From Actinospica robiniae DSM 44927 (GTDB lineage: Bacteria > Actinomycetota > Actinomycetes > Streptomycetales > Catenulisporaceae): DNA of 64,000 nucleotides. Position 1 is the first letter of the stretch. The number at the start of each line of letters is the position of its first letter. Shown here one piece after another: positions 12,701 to 23,653 of the stretch. The notes below the pieces were generated by a model. The model was not told where the DNA came from. It worked only from the letters and a program-made list of their open reading frames with translations, and did no database searches. Made by a program: the position numbers and the translations under genes. Where the stretch lies: contig NZ_KI632511.1 of the NCBI RefSeq assembly GCF_000504285.1, positions 1,237,372 through 1,301,371 on the forward strand. The letters are read 5' to 3'.

Positions 12701-12917
12701 CGCCAACGGTGCGGGTACCACTGCCGGCACCAAGGTGATCCTGTGGTCGTGCAACGGCCAGAGCAACCAGCAGTGGACCTTCAACTCCAACGGCACCATC
12801 ACGGGCGTCCAATCAGGCCTCTGCCTGGACGTCACCGGCGCGGGCACCACCGACGGCGCACTCGTCGAACTGTGGACCTGCACCGGCGGATCCAACCAGC
12901 AGTGGAGCCTCGGATAA
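9753..12917 (+). CDS. Secreted GH95-like glycosidase with Ig-like and ricin-type (CBM13) domains
   Basis: 1054 residues. A Sec signal peptide (residues 1-36, ending PAAAAT) precedes an N-terminal domain with LPLGNGSLGVSAWAAGGFTAQLNRSDTMPSR, as in DUF5703/GH95-type proteins. An (alpha/alpha)6 catalytic region follows (about 270-690, with HETQWAVQDPTTDIA and NVENLGLEPVWPYG). Then come a small all-beta domain, a putative-Ig repeat (about 830-920, GLPAGLSVSASGLITGTP) and a ricin trefoil (about 928-1054) with QW motifs. GH95 enzymes act on alpha-L-fucosides or alpha-L-galactosides, both found in hemicellulose and rhamnogalactuan side chains. The family placement is from motifs only; the substrate is uncertain. 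AGGAG lies 6 bases before the ATG. Confidence 0.8.
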   Translation: MPVHHWRRTLSAALTVGLAPLLLVSGTLTQPAAAATGTTAWQNGSFALNTGAVVSRSDVVLGKANTSSTQFLPLGNGSLGVSAWAAGGFTAQLNRSDTMPSRLSPGQVVIPGLSAMTSASNFSGILDLYDGVLVEAGGGMTLRAWVPAGKDELIVDVTGANPSTRQTATLGLWSGRGPSAAASGAVGTLSQTWVDNSQTGSSGQTFGAMSAITAGGQNVTASVTSSTQVQVAFNPNSNGSFRVVVAAPKWTGGNAASTATSLIGSDATATSASLLAGQTTWWNSYWANSDLVEASSSDGSAQYMENLRTLYLYFEAGLMHTGTYPGSQAGLADLYAFDKDQQDWYPAGYWLWNLRGQISANLSSGNFALNLPIFDMYLNDLPAIESWTGAQMSGKPGACVPETMRFNGNGYYNGGGITNDASCATASSPGFNAETITSGAEIALWIWQQYQDTGSISFLQKYYPVLEQTAIFLLSWQSVGSDGKLHAVANAHETQWAVQDPTTDIAADQALFPAVVSAATLLGTDSSLVAQLKTAEGQIEPYARTDAGSHSQLLTSSSDSAGTDVIGNSYQPTAATHNVENLGLEPVWPYGVIGDSTTVGGDNLTALVDRTYNSRQYVNNPDWTYDSVDAARLDMGSQVASDLAASTESYQVYPSGLAAWNPSQVDEPYIEQDANVAVTLDEALATDYDGTVRFAPAWPSSWSGAGSVQIQGGSKADVQVQNGLVTTAAIQAAATSTLTVRNPWAGQQAEVVNGASGAVVVSATSASTFTVPVTAGSSYLVEEVSNPTTALPFAAVGGSEPTAAKHLGGKVQIGLDGNPPPILGGTGSGGNTVTVNSPGNQTSTVGTSISGLQISASDSASGQTLTYTATGLPAGLSVSASGLITGTPTAAGTSTVTVSATDSTGAGGSATFTWTVSGATGGGSTGALHAVGAGKCLDDPNSTTTQGTQQQIYDCNGQANQTWTHSSAGALSLSLSGTTLCLDANGAGTTAGTKVILWSCNGQSNQQWTFNSNGTITGVQSGLCLDVTGAGTTDGALVELWTCTGGSNQQWSLG

Positions 12918-12929
12918 CCCACGGTCCGT

Positions 12930-12964
12930 CCTGCCCGGCCGGTGCCCAGCATCGGCCGGGCGGG
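12930..12964 (+). terminator. Hairpin after the GH95-like gene
   Basis: Arms CCTGCCCGGCCG and CGGCCGGGCGGG (one G-T pair) with an 11-base loop, 13 bases after the stop codon. The convergent GH51 gene ends just downstream. Confidence 0.7.
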
Positions 12965-13020
12965 TGCGGAACGCCAGGCTTGTGCGCAACACCTGGCGGC
13001 AGCCGAACATCCATGCTCAT

Positions 13021-14526
13021 TTACTGAAGGGCTATGGCCGTCCAGGACACCGCCGGCAGTTCGATAGTGAGCACGCCGTCGGCGAGCGTCGCGCTCTTGT
13101 TGGCGGATGGGGTCACCCGGTGTTGATCGGTGAGCGTGTTCTTCGCGTACACATCCGAATCGGCAAGGGTGACCGCTTCGACGATGCGCTTCGACCCGAG
13201 GCTGCGCACGTCGATTGTGATCTGTGCCGCCTCCGTCTGGTCGCGGTTGACGAGGAAGAGCGCGGCCCGGTTCTCGTCCACGGTCGCGACGGCGTCGATG
13301 ACGGAGGCCTCGCCGTGGCGCGCGGTGTCGTAGCTCGGCGCCTGGATGACGGGCCGGATCACCTCGCCCGAGGCGAGCCGGCTCGTGATCGAGAACGGGT
13401 AGAACGTCGTCTGCCGCCAGGCCGGGCCGCCGGGCTCGGTCATGATCGGCGCGATCACGTTGACGAGTTGGGCGAGCGAGGCCGAGGTGACGCGGTCGCT
13501 GCGCTTGAGCAGCGTCATCAGTAGGTTGCCGACGACGACGGCGTCCGCGACCGAGTAGACGTCCTCGAGCTTGCGCGGGGCGGAGGGCCATCCGCCGTCA
13601 TCGCCGGGCTGCTCGGACTCCATGTGCTCCTTGAGGTACCAGATGTTCCACTCGTCGAAGGAGATGTTGATCTTCTTGTTCGAGCGTTTCTTGTACCCGA
13701 CATGGTCGGCGGTCGCCACGACGGTGTCGATGAAGAAGTCCATGTCGAGCGCCGAGGCGAGGAAGGAGCCGAGGTCGCCGCCGTGCTCCTGGTAGTAGGC
13801 GTGGCAGGAGATGTAGTCGACGTGATCGTAGCTGTGCTCGAGTACCGTGCGCTCCCAGTCGCCGAAGGTCGGCATGCCGGAGCCGGAGGAGCCGCAGACG
13901 ACGAGTTCGAGATCTTTATCAGCCATCTTCATCGCGGCGGCGGTGCGGGCGGCGAGCCTGCCGTAGTCCTCGGCCGTCATGAACCCGGTCTGCCACGGGC
14001 CGTCCATCTCGTTGCCCAGGCACCACATGCGCACGTTGTGCGGGTCCGGAGTGCCGTTGGCGATGCGCAGGTCCGAGAGCGCCGTGCCGGACGGGTGGTT
14101 GGCGTACTCGAGCAGATCGAGCGCGGGCAGGATGCCCCTGGTGGCGATGTTGACCGCAAGCATCAGCTCGGAGTCGGTGAGCTTGAGCCACCTGGCGAAC
14201 TCGTCCAGCCCGACCTGGTTCGACTCGAGCGAGTGCCAGGCGAGGTCGCGGCGCACCGGGCGCTTCTCGCGCGGGCCGACCGAGTCCTCCCAGCGGAAGC
14301 CGGAGACGAAGTTGCCGCCGGGGTAGCGGACGGTCGTACTGCCGAGCTCTTTGACGAGCTCGACGACGTCCACGCGGAACCCGTCCTCGTTCGCGCTCAG
14401 GTGTCCCGGCTCGTAGAGCCCGTTGTACACGCAGCGGCCGAGGTGCTCGACGAACGAGCCGAAGGTGCGGCGCCGGACAGGGGCGATGACGGCGCGTCGG
14501 TCGAGTGCGATGTGGGCGCGGGGCAA
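13021..14526 (-). CDS. GH51 alpha-L-arabinofuranosidase (intracellular)
   Basis: 501 residues, no signal peptide. It releases alpha-L-arabinofuranose from arabino-oligosaccharides in the cytoplasm. The acid/base Glu is in WCLGNEMDG (residue 173) and the nucleophile Glu in ISFDEWN (residue 292); the N-terminal TFGSFVEHLGRCVYNGLY block and the C-terminal beta domain complete a full-length GH51. The start is a TTG at 14526 with GAGGAAGGA 8 bases upstream, and MPRAHIALDRR matches GH51 N-termini. It is the second gene of an operon with the ThuA-like gene (56-base gap) behind TTGCGCAA operators. Confidence 0.95.
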   Translation of the reverse strand: MPRAHIALDRRAVIAPVRRRTFGSFVEHLGRCVYNGLYEPGHLSANEDGFRVDVVELVKELGSTTVRYPGGNFVSGFRWEDSVGPREKRPVRRDLAWHSLESNQVGLDEFARWLKLTDSELMLAVNIATRGILPALDLLEYANHPSGTALSDLRIANGTPDPHNVRMWCLGNEMDGPWQTGFMTAEDYGRLAARTAAAMKMADKDLELVVCGSSGSGMPTFGDWERTVLEHSYDHVDYISCHAYYQEHGGDLGSFLASALDMDFFIDTVVATADHVGYKKRSNKKINISFDEWNIWYLKEHMESEQPGDDGGWPSAPRKLEDVYSVADAVVVGNLLMTLLKRSDRVTSASLAQLVNVIAPIMTEPGGPAWRQTTFYPFSITSRLASGEVIRPVIQAPSYDTARHGEASVIDAVATVDENRAALFLVNRDQTEAAQITIDVRSLGSKRIVEAVTLADSDVYAKNTLTDQHRVTPSANKSATLADGVLTIELPAVSWTAIALQ

Positions 14527-14582
14527 CGTACTGGTCCTTCCTCACGGGGTTGGCGAGCTCTGCTGGGCGCAGGGCGCCGGGT

Positions 14583-15251
14583 TCAGCGGCTGGCCCAGAG
14601 CAGTCCGCGTTCGACGATGGTGCGGATCTCGGGTATCTCCAGCGTCGGCGCATAGTGGCCGGGGGCGCACCCGAAGACACGGCCGGCTCCCCATCTACGG
14701 GTCCAGATCGCCGGGACCGTCACCGGGTCGGACCACGGGTCGCCGGCACGGGCCGGAATCGTCGTGGTGGCCAGCACGTCGTTGTAGGCGTCGGACAGCA
14801 CCCAGAACTGGTTGTCCACGACCGCGACCTGCGCGGGCAGGTCCGCGATGATCTCTCGATCGCGGGAGGCCTGGTCGCATGCGATGGAGTGCCGGTGGAT
14901 ATTGCTCGACTGGGCGACGTATCGGGCGCCGGTGAGCTGGAGATACGTCGGGGAGTTGCCGAAGGAGTCGACGATGCCTTTGTGCCAGCCGACGTATCCG
15001 GCTCCGGCCTCGACCGCGTCGCGCAGGCCGGCGATCTGGTCATATGTGGGTGAGCCCGTGGTCCAGCACTGGACGATGAGATCCGTCCTGGCCATGAGCA
15101 CGGCGTGGGTGAAGACGTCGAGGTCGTTCGACACCGCCACGACGTAACCGTGGCCTTGGAGGAACGCGATAAGGCTCCCGGCAACCCTGGCCGGGGCGTA
15201 GCCCTTCCAGCCTCCGCGCACGACGAGCACACGCTTGGGGACCGGGGACAT
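14583..15251 (-). CDS. ThuA-like domain protein (first copy)
   Basis: 222 residues. It reads KRVLVVRGGWKGYAP, LMARTDLIVQCWTTG, GAGYVGWHKGIVDSFG and a C-terminal VPAIWTRRWGAGRVFGCAPGHY, a ThuA-like fold related to class I glutamine amidotransferases but without the catalytic Cys triad. ThuA proteins accompany sugar dehydrogenases; in rhizobia ThuA/ThuB convert trehalose through a 3-keto form. It is closely similar to the protein at 43094 in the keto-sugar operon. I start at the ATG at 15251 with GGGAGAA upstream. One TTGCGCAA site lies 16 bases before the ATG, overlapping the leader, so repression by the divergent LacI protein is likely. Confidence 0.85.
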   Translation of the reverse strand: MSPVPKRVLVVRGGWKGYAPARVAGSLIAFLQGHGYVVAVSNDLDVFTHAVLMARTDLIVQCWTTGSPTYDQIAGLRDAVEAGAGYVGWHKGIVDSFGNSPTYLQLTGARYVAQSSNIHRHSIACDQASRDREIIADLPAQVAVVDNQFWVLSDAYNDVLATTTIPARAGDPWSDPVTVPAIWTRRWGAGRVFGCAPGHYAPTLEIPEIRTIVERGLLWASR

Positions 15252-15266
15252 CGCTTCTCCCATATC

Positions 15267-15274
15267 TTGCGCAA
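15267..15274. promoter_or_regulatory. TTGCGCAA operator (thuA-GH51 side)
   Basis: Perfect 8-bp palindrome just before the thuA-like ribosome-binding site, 104 bases from its partner at 15371. Candidate site for the divergent LacI-family protein. Confidence 0.65.
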
Positions 15275-15370
15275 CTCTGAGGCCGGCTGCGGTCGGGCGC
15301 GAAGGTGGCTCGCGCAGGGACAGGCTTGGAACGATACAGCCGCCGCGGAGAGTCAGGCCAGGGGGTAAAG

Positions 15371-15378
15371 TTGCGCAA
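15371..15378. promoter_or_regulatory. TTGCGCAA operator (lacI side), overlapping a likely -35 box
   Basis: AAAG-TTGCGCAA-CAA lies 29 bases upstream of the lacI ATG. TTGCGC (15371-15376), an 18-base spacer and CATACT (15395-15400) form a plausible promoter whose start would be at the ATG at 15407, so binding would block the -35 contact. Confidence 0.6.
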
Positions 15379-15406
15379 CAAATGCCGCGCGCTGCATACT
15401 CGCGGC

Positions 15407-16471
15407 ATGACGCAGCGCGCATGGCGCAGACCGCCTGGATCGCCGACGCTCACCCAGATCGCCCGAGCCGCGGACGTGCCGGTGCCGGTGGTCTCGAAGG
15501 TGCTCAACGGGCGCAGCGACGTCTCGGCGTCGGTGCGCGAGTCCGTCGCCGAGCAACTCCGGCTCGCCGGTTACACCCCGGCCCCCGTGAAAGCTTCCGC
15601 GCCGGCCGCGCTGCTCGACCTCGTGGTCTCGGCCGTGGAAGGCACCTGGGCGAACGTCATGCTCTCCGGGATCGAGGGCGCGGCGGCGGAGACCGGCCTC
15701 GACGTGGTCGTCGTGCTCGCGCGCGAGGGCGTGCCGGAGGAACGCGACTGGGTCCAGCGCCTGATCGACCGCGGCAGCAGGGGCGCGGTGCTCGCCCTGG
15801 TCGCGCCGACCGCCGCCGAATACCGCCGGCTGCGGGCGGGCGGCGTTCAGCTGGTCGCCCTCGACCCGCACAAACCGATCTCCGGCGCGATCCCGACCGT
15901 GGGTGCGAGCCATTGGACCGGCGGCAGGCAGGCCGCGGAGCATCTGATCGCCCTGGGGCACGGCCGTTTCGCGGTCGTCGCGGGAACGCCCCGCCACCAG
16001 TACAGCCAGGCCCGGGTCGACGGATTCCGCTCGGCGCTCATCGCCCACGGCCTGGCCGGCGACACACTCGAGGTGGGTTACGGCGACTGGCGCCGCAGCG
16101 GAGCGGCCGAGGCCGCGCGGGCCCTGCTCGACCAGCCGGACCGGCCGACCGCGATCTTCGCCTGTTCCGACCGGATGGCGCTCGGCGTCTTCGACGCGGC
16201 CGTCGAGCGGGGCCTGCGGGTCCCGGGCGATCTGAGCGTCGTCGGGTTCGACGACCTCCCCGAGGCGCGCTGGCTCAGCCCCGGGCTGACCACGGTCCGC
16301 CAGCCGGTCCGCGAGATGGCCGAACTGGCCGCCCGTACGCTGCTGCGTCTGATCGACGGGGAGCAGCTCCAGGTACCCCGGGTCGAACTACAGACCCGGC
16401 TGATCGAAAGGGGGAGCACCTGCGCCCACCGCGTAAGCACAGGTGCTCCCGGGACGGATCCGGGCCGCTGA
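15407..16471 (+). CDS. LacI-family transcriptional regulator (proposed TTGCGCAA-binding repressor)
   Basis: 354 residues. The N-terminal helix-turn-helix reads TLTQIARAADVPVPVVSKVLNGRSDVSASVRESVAEQL, followed by the hinge helix and a periplasmic-binding-protein-like effector domain (LDLVVSAVEGTWANVMLSGIE, ACSDRMALGVFDAA, VVGFDDLPEARWLSPGLTTVRQP). It is divergent from the thuA-GH51 operon. I use the ATG at 15407; no Shine-Dalgarno is present and the promoter suggests a leaderless mRNA. A TTGCGCAA pair sits in its promoter and the same pair recurs at the operon starting at 40896 and at the GH93 gene, so these are its likely regulon. The ligand is probably an arabinose-containing oligosaccharide or a product of it (inference). 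Confidence 0.92.
   Translation: MTQRAWRRPPGSPTLTQIARAADVPVPVVSKVLNGRSDVSASVRESVAEQLRLAGYTPAPVKASAPAALLDLVVSAVEGTWANVMLSGIEGAAAETGLDVVVVLAREGVPEERDWVQRLIDRGSRGAVLALVAPTAAEYRRLRAGGVQLVALDPHKPISGAIPTVGASHWTGGRQAAEHLIALGHGRFAVVAGTPRHQYSQARVDGFRSALIAHGLAGDTLEVGYGDWRRSGAAEAARALLDQPDRPTAIFACSDRMALGVFDAAVERGLRVPGDLSVVGFDDLPEARWLSPGLTTVRQPVREMAELAARTLLRLIDGEQLQVPRVELQTRLIERGSTCAHRVSTGAPGTDPGR
16412..16450. terminator. Hairpin at the 3' end of lacI
   Basis: Arms GGGAGCACCTG (16412-16422) and CAGGTGCTCCC (16440-16450) pair perfectly. It lies inside the last codons of the LacI frame, between convergent genes. Confidence 0.55.
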
Positions 16472-16502
16472 GCCTGGATCGGGTGAACCGCGACCGGTCA
16501 GC

Positions 16503-21360
<4,858 letters not shown>

Positions 21361-21646
21361 GTCAGAGCCCTTCCCAAGGCATCGGGCAAGGCCTGGGAGC
21401 CGGGTGGGCTGCGGCTCGCAGGCGAAGCAGAATATGTATGACTCTTCAGGCACCGGCTCAGCTTCCGGCTGCGGCTACGCCGCGATAAGTAGGAAACTCT
21501 CAGCCACGTGATGTGTCAAGATGTCCGGAGAGGTAGCTTCCTCGTGTTGGAAGTCGTTGGAAAGCTTGGGAAAATCGGCACCCGGGGCCTCACTGTCCGG
21601 CCATGCGCGAGCGTTCGGCGAGCTTGGCTCGATGAGTCGGACTGAT

Positions 21647-21657
21647 TGAAATTTTCA
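21647..21657. promoter_or_regulatory. GAAANTTTC operator
   Basis: TGAAATTTTCA, a perfect palindrome of the GAAANTTTC word that, as I recall, is known from Streptomyces xylanase promoters. Confidence 0.55.
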
Positions 21658-21777
21658 GGCTCGTCCGGCCGTTTCGACGCACGCCGGCTCCGACGAGTGA
21701 CCGCGGCCCGAACGGTTCGATGTTTGATCACCGCGAGATTGACCGGGTGAGCGCCTGGTCGTAGGATCCGCACGGGC

Positions 21778-21797
21778 CGAACCGCAGAATCGGTTCG
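21778..21797. promoter_or_regulatory. Variant CGAAYCGRTTCG operator
   Basis: CGAACCG (21778-21784), six bases, CGGTTCG (21791-21797); the right part AGAATCGGTTCG differs from CGAATCGGTTCG at two positions. It lies about 250 bases upstream of the GH54 start. Confidence 0.45.
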
Positions 21798-21848
21798 ATC
21801 ACCGGCACACCTTTCCAGCGCGGGCGTTGACACCCGGATCCGGCAGTC

Positions 21849-21871
21849 CGATATCAACGTCCGTGATATCG
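21849..21871. promoter_or_regulatory. Unassigned 8-7-8 inverted repeat
   Basis: CGATATCA, seven bases, TGATATCG: perfect arms, about 175 bases before the GH54 ATG. No regulator can be assigned. Confidence 0.4.
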
Positions 21872-22043
21872 CGGCCTGCGACGGTCCGGTCTCTCACTCG
21901 TCTCATCAGCGGTAATCTCGTCGAGTCAGTACTCGCCTGCGCCGTGTCGGCGACCGCAAATCAGATGAGTCTGATACTAGCTCGCGCTACGCCGATCAGT
22001 GCATCTCCCATCCAAGAACATCCCTGCGAGGACGGAGGGCTTA

Positions 22044-23558
22044 ATGTCCTTGATCCCCCTGATCAGGCGGCGCACGCGCTTGCTCGCCGCGAGCCTGCTC
22101 GCGGTGGCGATCGCCGTACCGATCTCCGCCATCACCACCACGGCCGACGCCTCGGCGACGACCGGCGTGGTCGCCGCCGCGGCAACGGCGCTGCCGTGCG
22201 ACATCTACGCCAGCGGCGGCACCCCCTGCGAGACCGCCCACAGCACCACGCGCGCCTTGTTCGCGTCCTACAACGGACCGCTCTACCAGATCCAGCGCGC
22301 CTCGGACGGCAGCTACCTCAACATCAGCGTCACCGCGGCGGGCGGAGTGGCCAACGCCGCGCCGCAGACCTCGTTCTGCGCCGGCACCACCTGCACGATC
22401 ACCAAGATCTACGACCAGACCGCCAACCACAACGACCTGCCGATCTCCTGGGGCGGCTACTGGAAGGGCCCGGGCCCCAACGGCGCGGACGTCGGCGCGA
22501 ACGCGATGGCGCTGCCGCTCACGATCGGCGGCTCCACCGCCTACGGCGTCAAGGTCAGCCAGGGCGTGGGCTACCGGGTCGACAACGCCAAGAACGTCCC
22601 GACCGGCTCCGCGCCCGAAGGCGTGTACATGGTGACGTCGTCGAACTACGTGGACCAGTACTGCTGCTTCGACTACGGCAGCGGCGAGAACTCCCACACC
22701 GACACCGGCAACGCGACGATGAACGCGATCGAGTTCGGCACCGCGTGTTGGCTCGGCGGGTGCACCGGCCCCGGCCCCTGGGTCGAGGCGGATCTCGAGA
22801 ACGGGATGTACAGCTCGAACACCGGCCCGAACTCCTCGAGCTACCAGGGCGTCAACTTCCCCTTCGTCACCGCGATGGAGAAGAACAACGGCACCAGCAA
22901 CTTCACCCTCAAGTACGCCAACGCCACCAGCGCCGGCCTCACCACCGGCTATTCCGGCTCGCTGCCCAAGGGCTACTCCCCCATGAAAACCGACTCCTCG
23001 ATCCTGCTGGGCACCGGCGGCGACAACAGCAACAGCGGCATCGGCGAGTTCTTCGAAGGCGCTGTCACCGCCGGGTACCCCTCCGACGCCACCGAAGCCG
23101 CCGTGCAGGCCAACATCGCCGCCGCCGGGTACTCCTTCGGCGGCTCGAGCGGGGGCGGCGGCACCTCGGGTGCACTGCACGCGGTCGGCGCCGGCAAGTG
23201 CCTGGACGACCCGAACTCCACCACCACCGGCGGCACCCAGCAGCAGATCTACGACTGCAACGGCCAGGCCAACCAGCACTGGACCCACACCTCCTCCGGC
23301 CAGCTCACCCTCACCGTCAACGGCACCACCGAATGCCTCGACGCCAACAACAACGGCACCGCCAACGGCACCAAAGCCATCATCTGGACCTGCAACGGCG
23401 GCACCAACCAGCAGTGGGACCTCAACTCCAACGGCACCGTCACCGGAGTCCAATCAGGGCTCTGCCTGGATGTGACCGGCAAGGCCACCACCGACGGCGC
23501 CCTCGTCGAGCTGTGGGCCTGCAACGGCGGCACCAACCAGCAATGGACCCTCAGCTAG
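22044..23558 (+). CDS. Secreted GH54-type alpha-L-arabinofuranosidase with ricin trefoil (copy 1)
   Basis: 504 residues. A signal peptide (MSLIPLIRRRTRLLAASLLAVAIAVPISA) precedes the arabinofuranosidase-B catalytic domain (about 45-370). Marks are PCDIYASGGTPCETAHSTTRALF, KIYDQTANHNDL, DQYCCFDYGSGENSHTDTGNATMNAIEFG (the Glu of NAIEFG matches the GH54 nucleophile) and GIGEFFEGAVTAGYPSDATE. A Gly/Ser linker and a ricin trefoil (about 375-504) end the protein. The enzyme removes arabinofuranose from arabinoxylan or arabinan outside the cell. The ATG at 22044 has GGAGGG upstream; an earlier in-frame ATG at 21999 would spoil the signal peptide. Confidence 0.92.
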   Translation: MSLIPLIRRRTRLLAASLLAVAIAVPISAITTTADASATTGVVAAAATALPCDIYASGGTPCETAHSTTRALFASYNGPLYQIQRASDGSYLNISVTAAGGVANAAPQTSFCAGTTCTITKIYDQTANHNDLPISWGGYWKGPGPNGADVGANAMALPLTIGGSTAYGVKVSQGVGYRVDNAKNVPTGSAPEGVYMVTSSNYVDQYCCFDYGSGENSHTDTGNATMNAIEFGTACWLGGCTGPGPWVEADLENGMYSSNTGPNSSSYQGVNFPFVTAMEKNNGTSNFTLKYANATSAGLTTGYSGSLPKGYSPMKTDSSILLGTGGDNSNSGIGEFFEGAVTAGYPSDATEAAVQANIAAAGYSFGGSSGGGGTSGALHAVGAGKCLDDPNSTTTGGTQQQIYDCNGQANQHWTHTSSGQLTLTVNGTTECLDANNNGTANGTKAIIWTCNGGTNQQWDLNSNGTVTGVQSGLCLDVTGKATTDGALVELWACNGGTNQQWTLS

Positions 23559-23600
23559 CGGTCGGCGCGCCTCACGAGACTGCCTATATGTAGAGTCCGT

Positions 23601-23635
23601 CGAGCGCCGAGAGGCCCCTGGCCTCTCGGCGCTCG
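23601..23635. terminator. Bidirectional terminator
   Basis: Perfect 15-bp arms CGAGCGCCGAGAGGC and GCCTCTCGGCGCTCG with loop CCCTG, midway between two convergent genes. Confidence 0.85.
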
Positions 23636-23653
23636 ATTCCGTGCGGGGGCGCA

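Larger units (their letters stand above)
21361..22043. promoter_or_regulatory. Divergent promoter region of the beta-helix/GH59 operon and GH54 gene
   Basis: 683 bases without a gene. It holds GAAACTCTC (21493-21501, one mismatch to GAAANTTTC), a perfect TGAAATTTTCA (21647-21657), CGAACCG-N6-CGGTTCG (21778-21797) and CGATATCA-N7-TGATATCG (21849-21871). Three different regulators may meet here. Confidence 0.6.

Noticed and set aside
22041-23453. A 470-codon minus-strand frame
   Set aside because: Shadow of the GH54 gene; low complexity Val/Gly/Ala composition.
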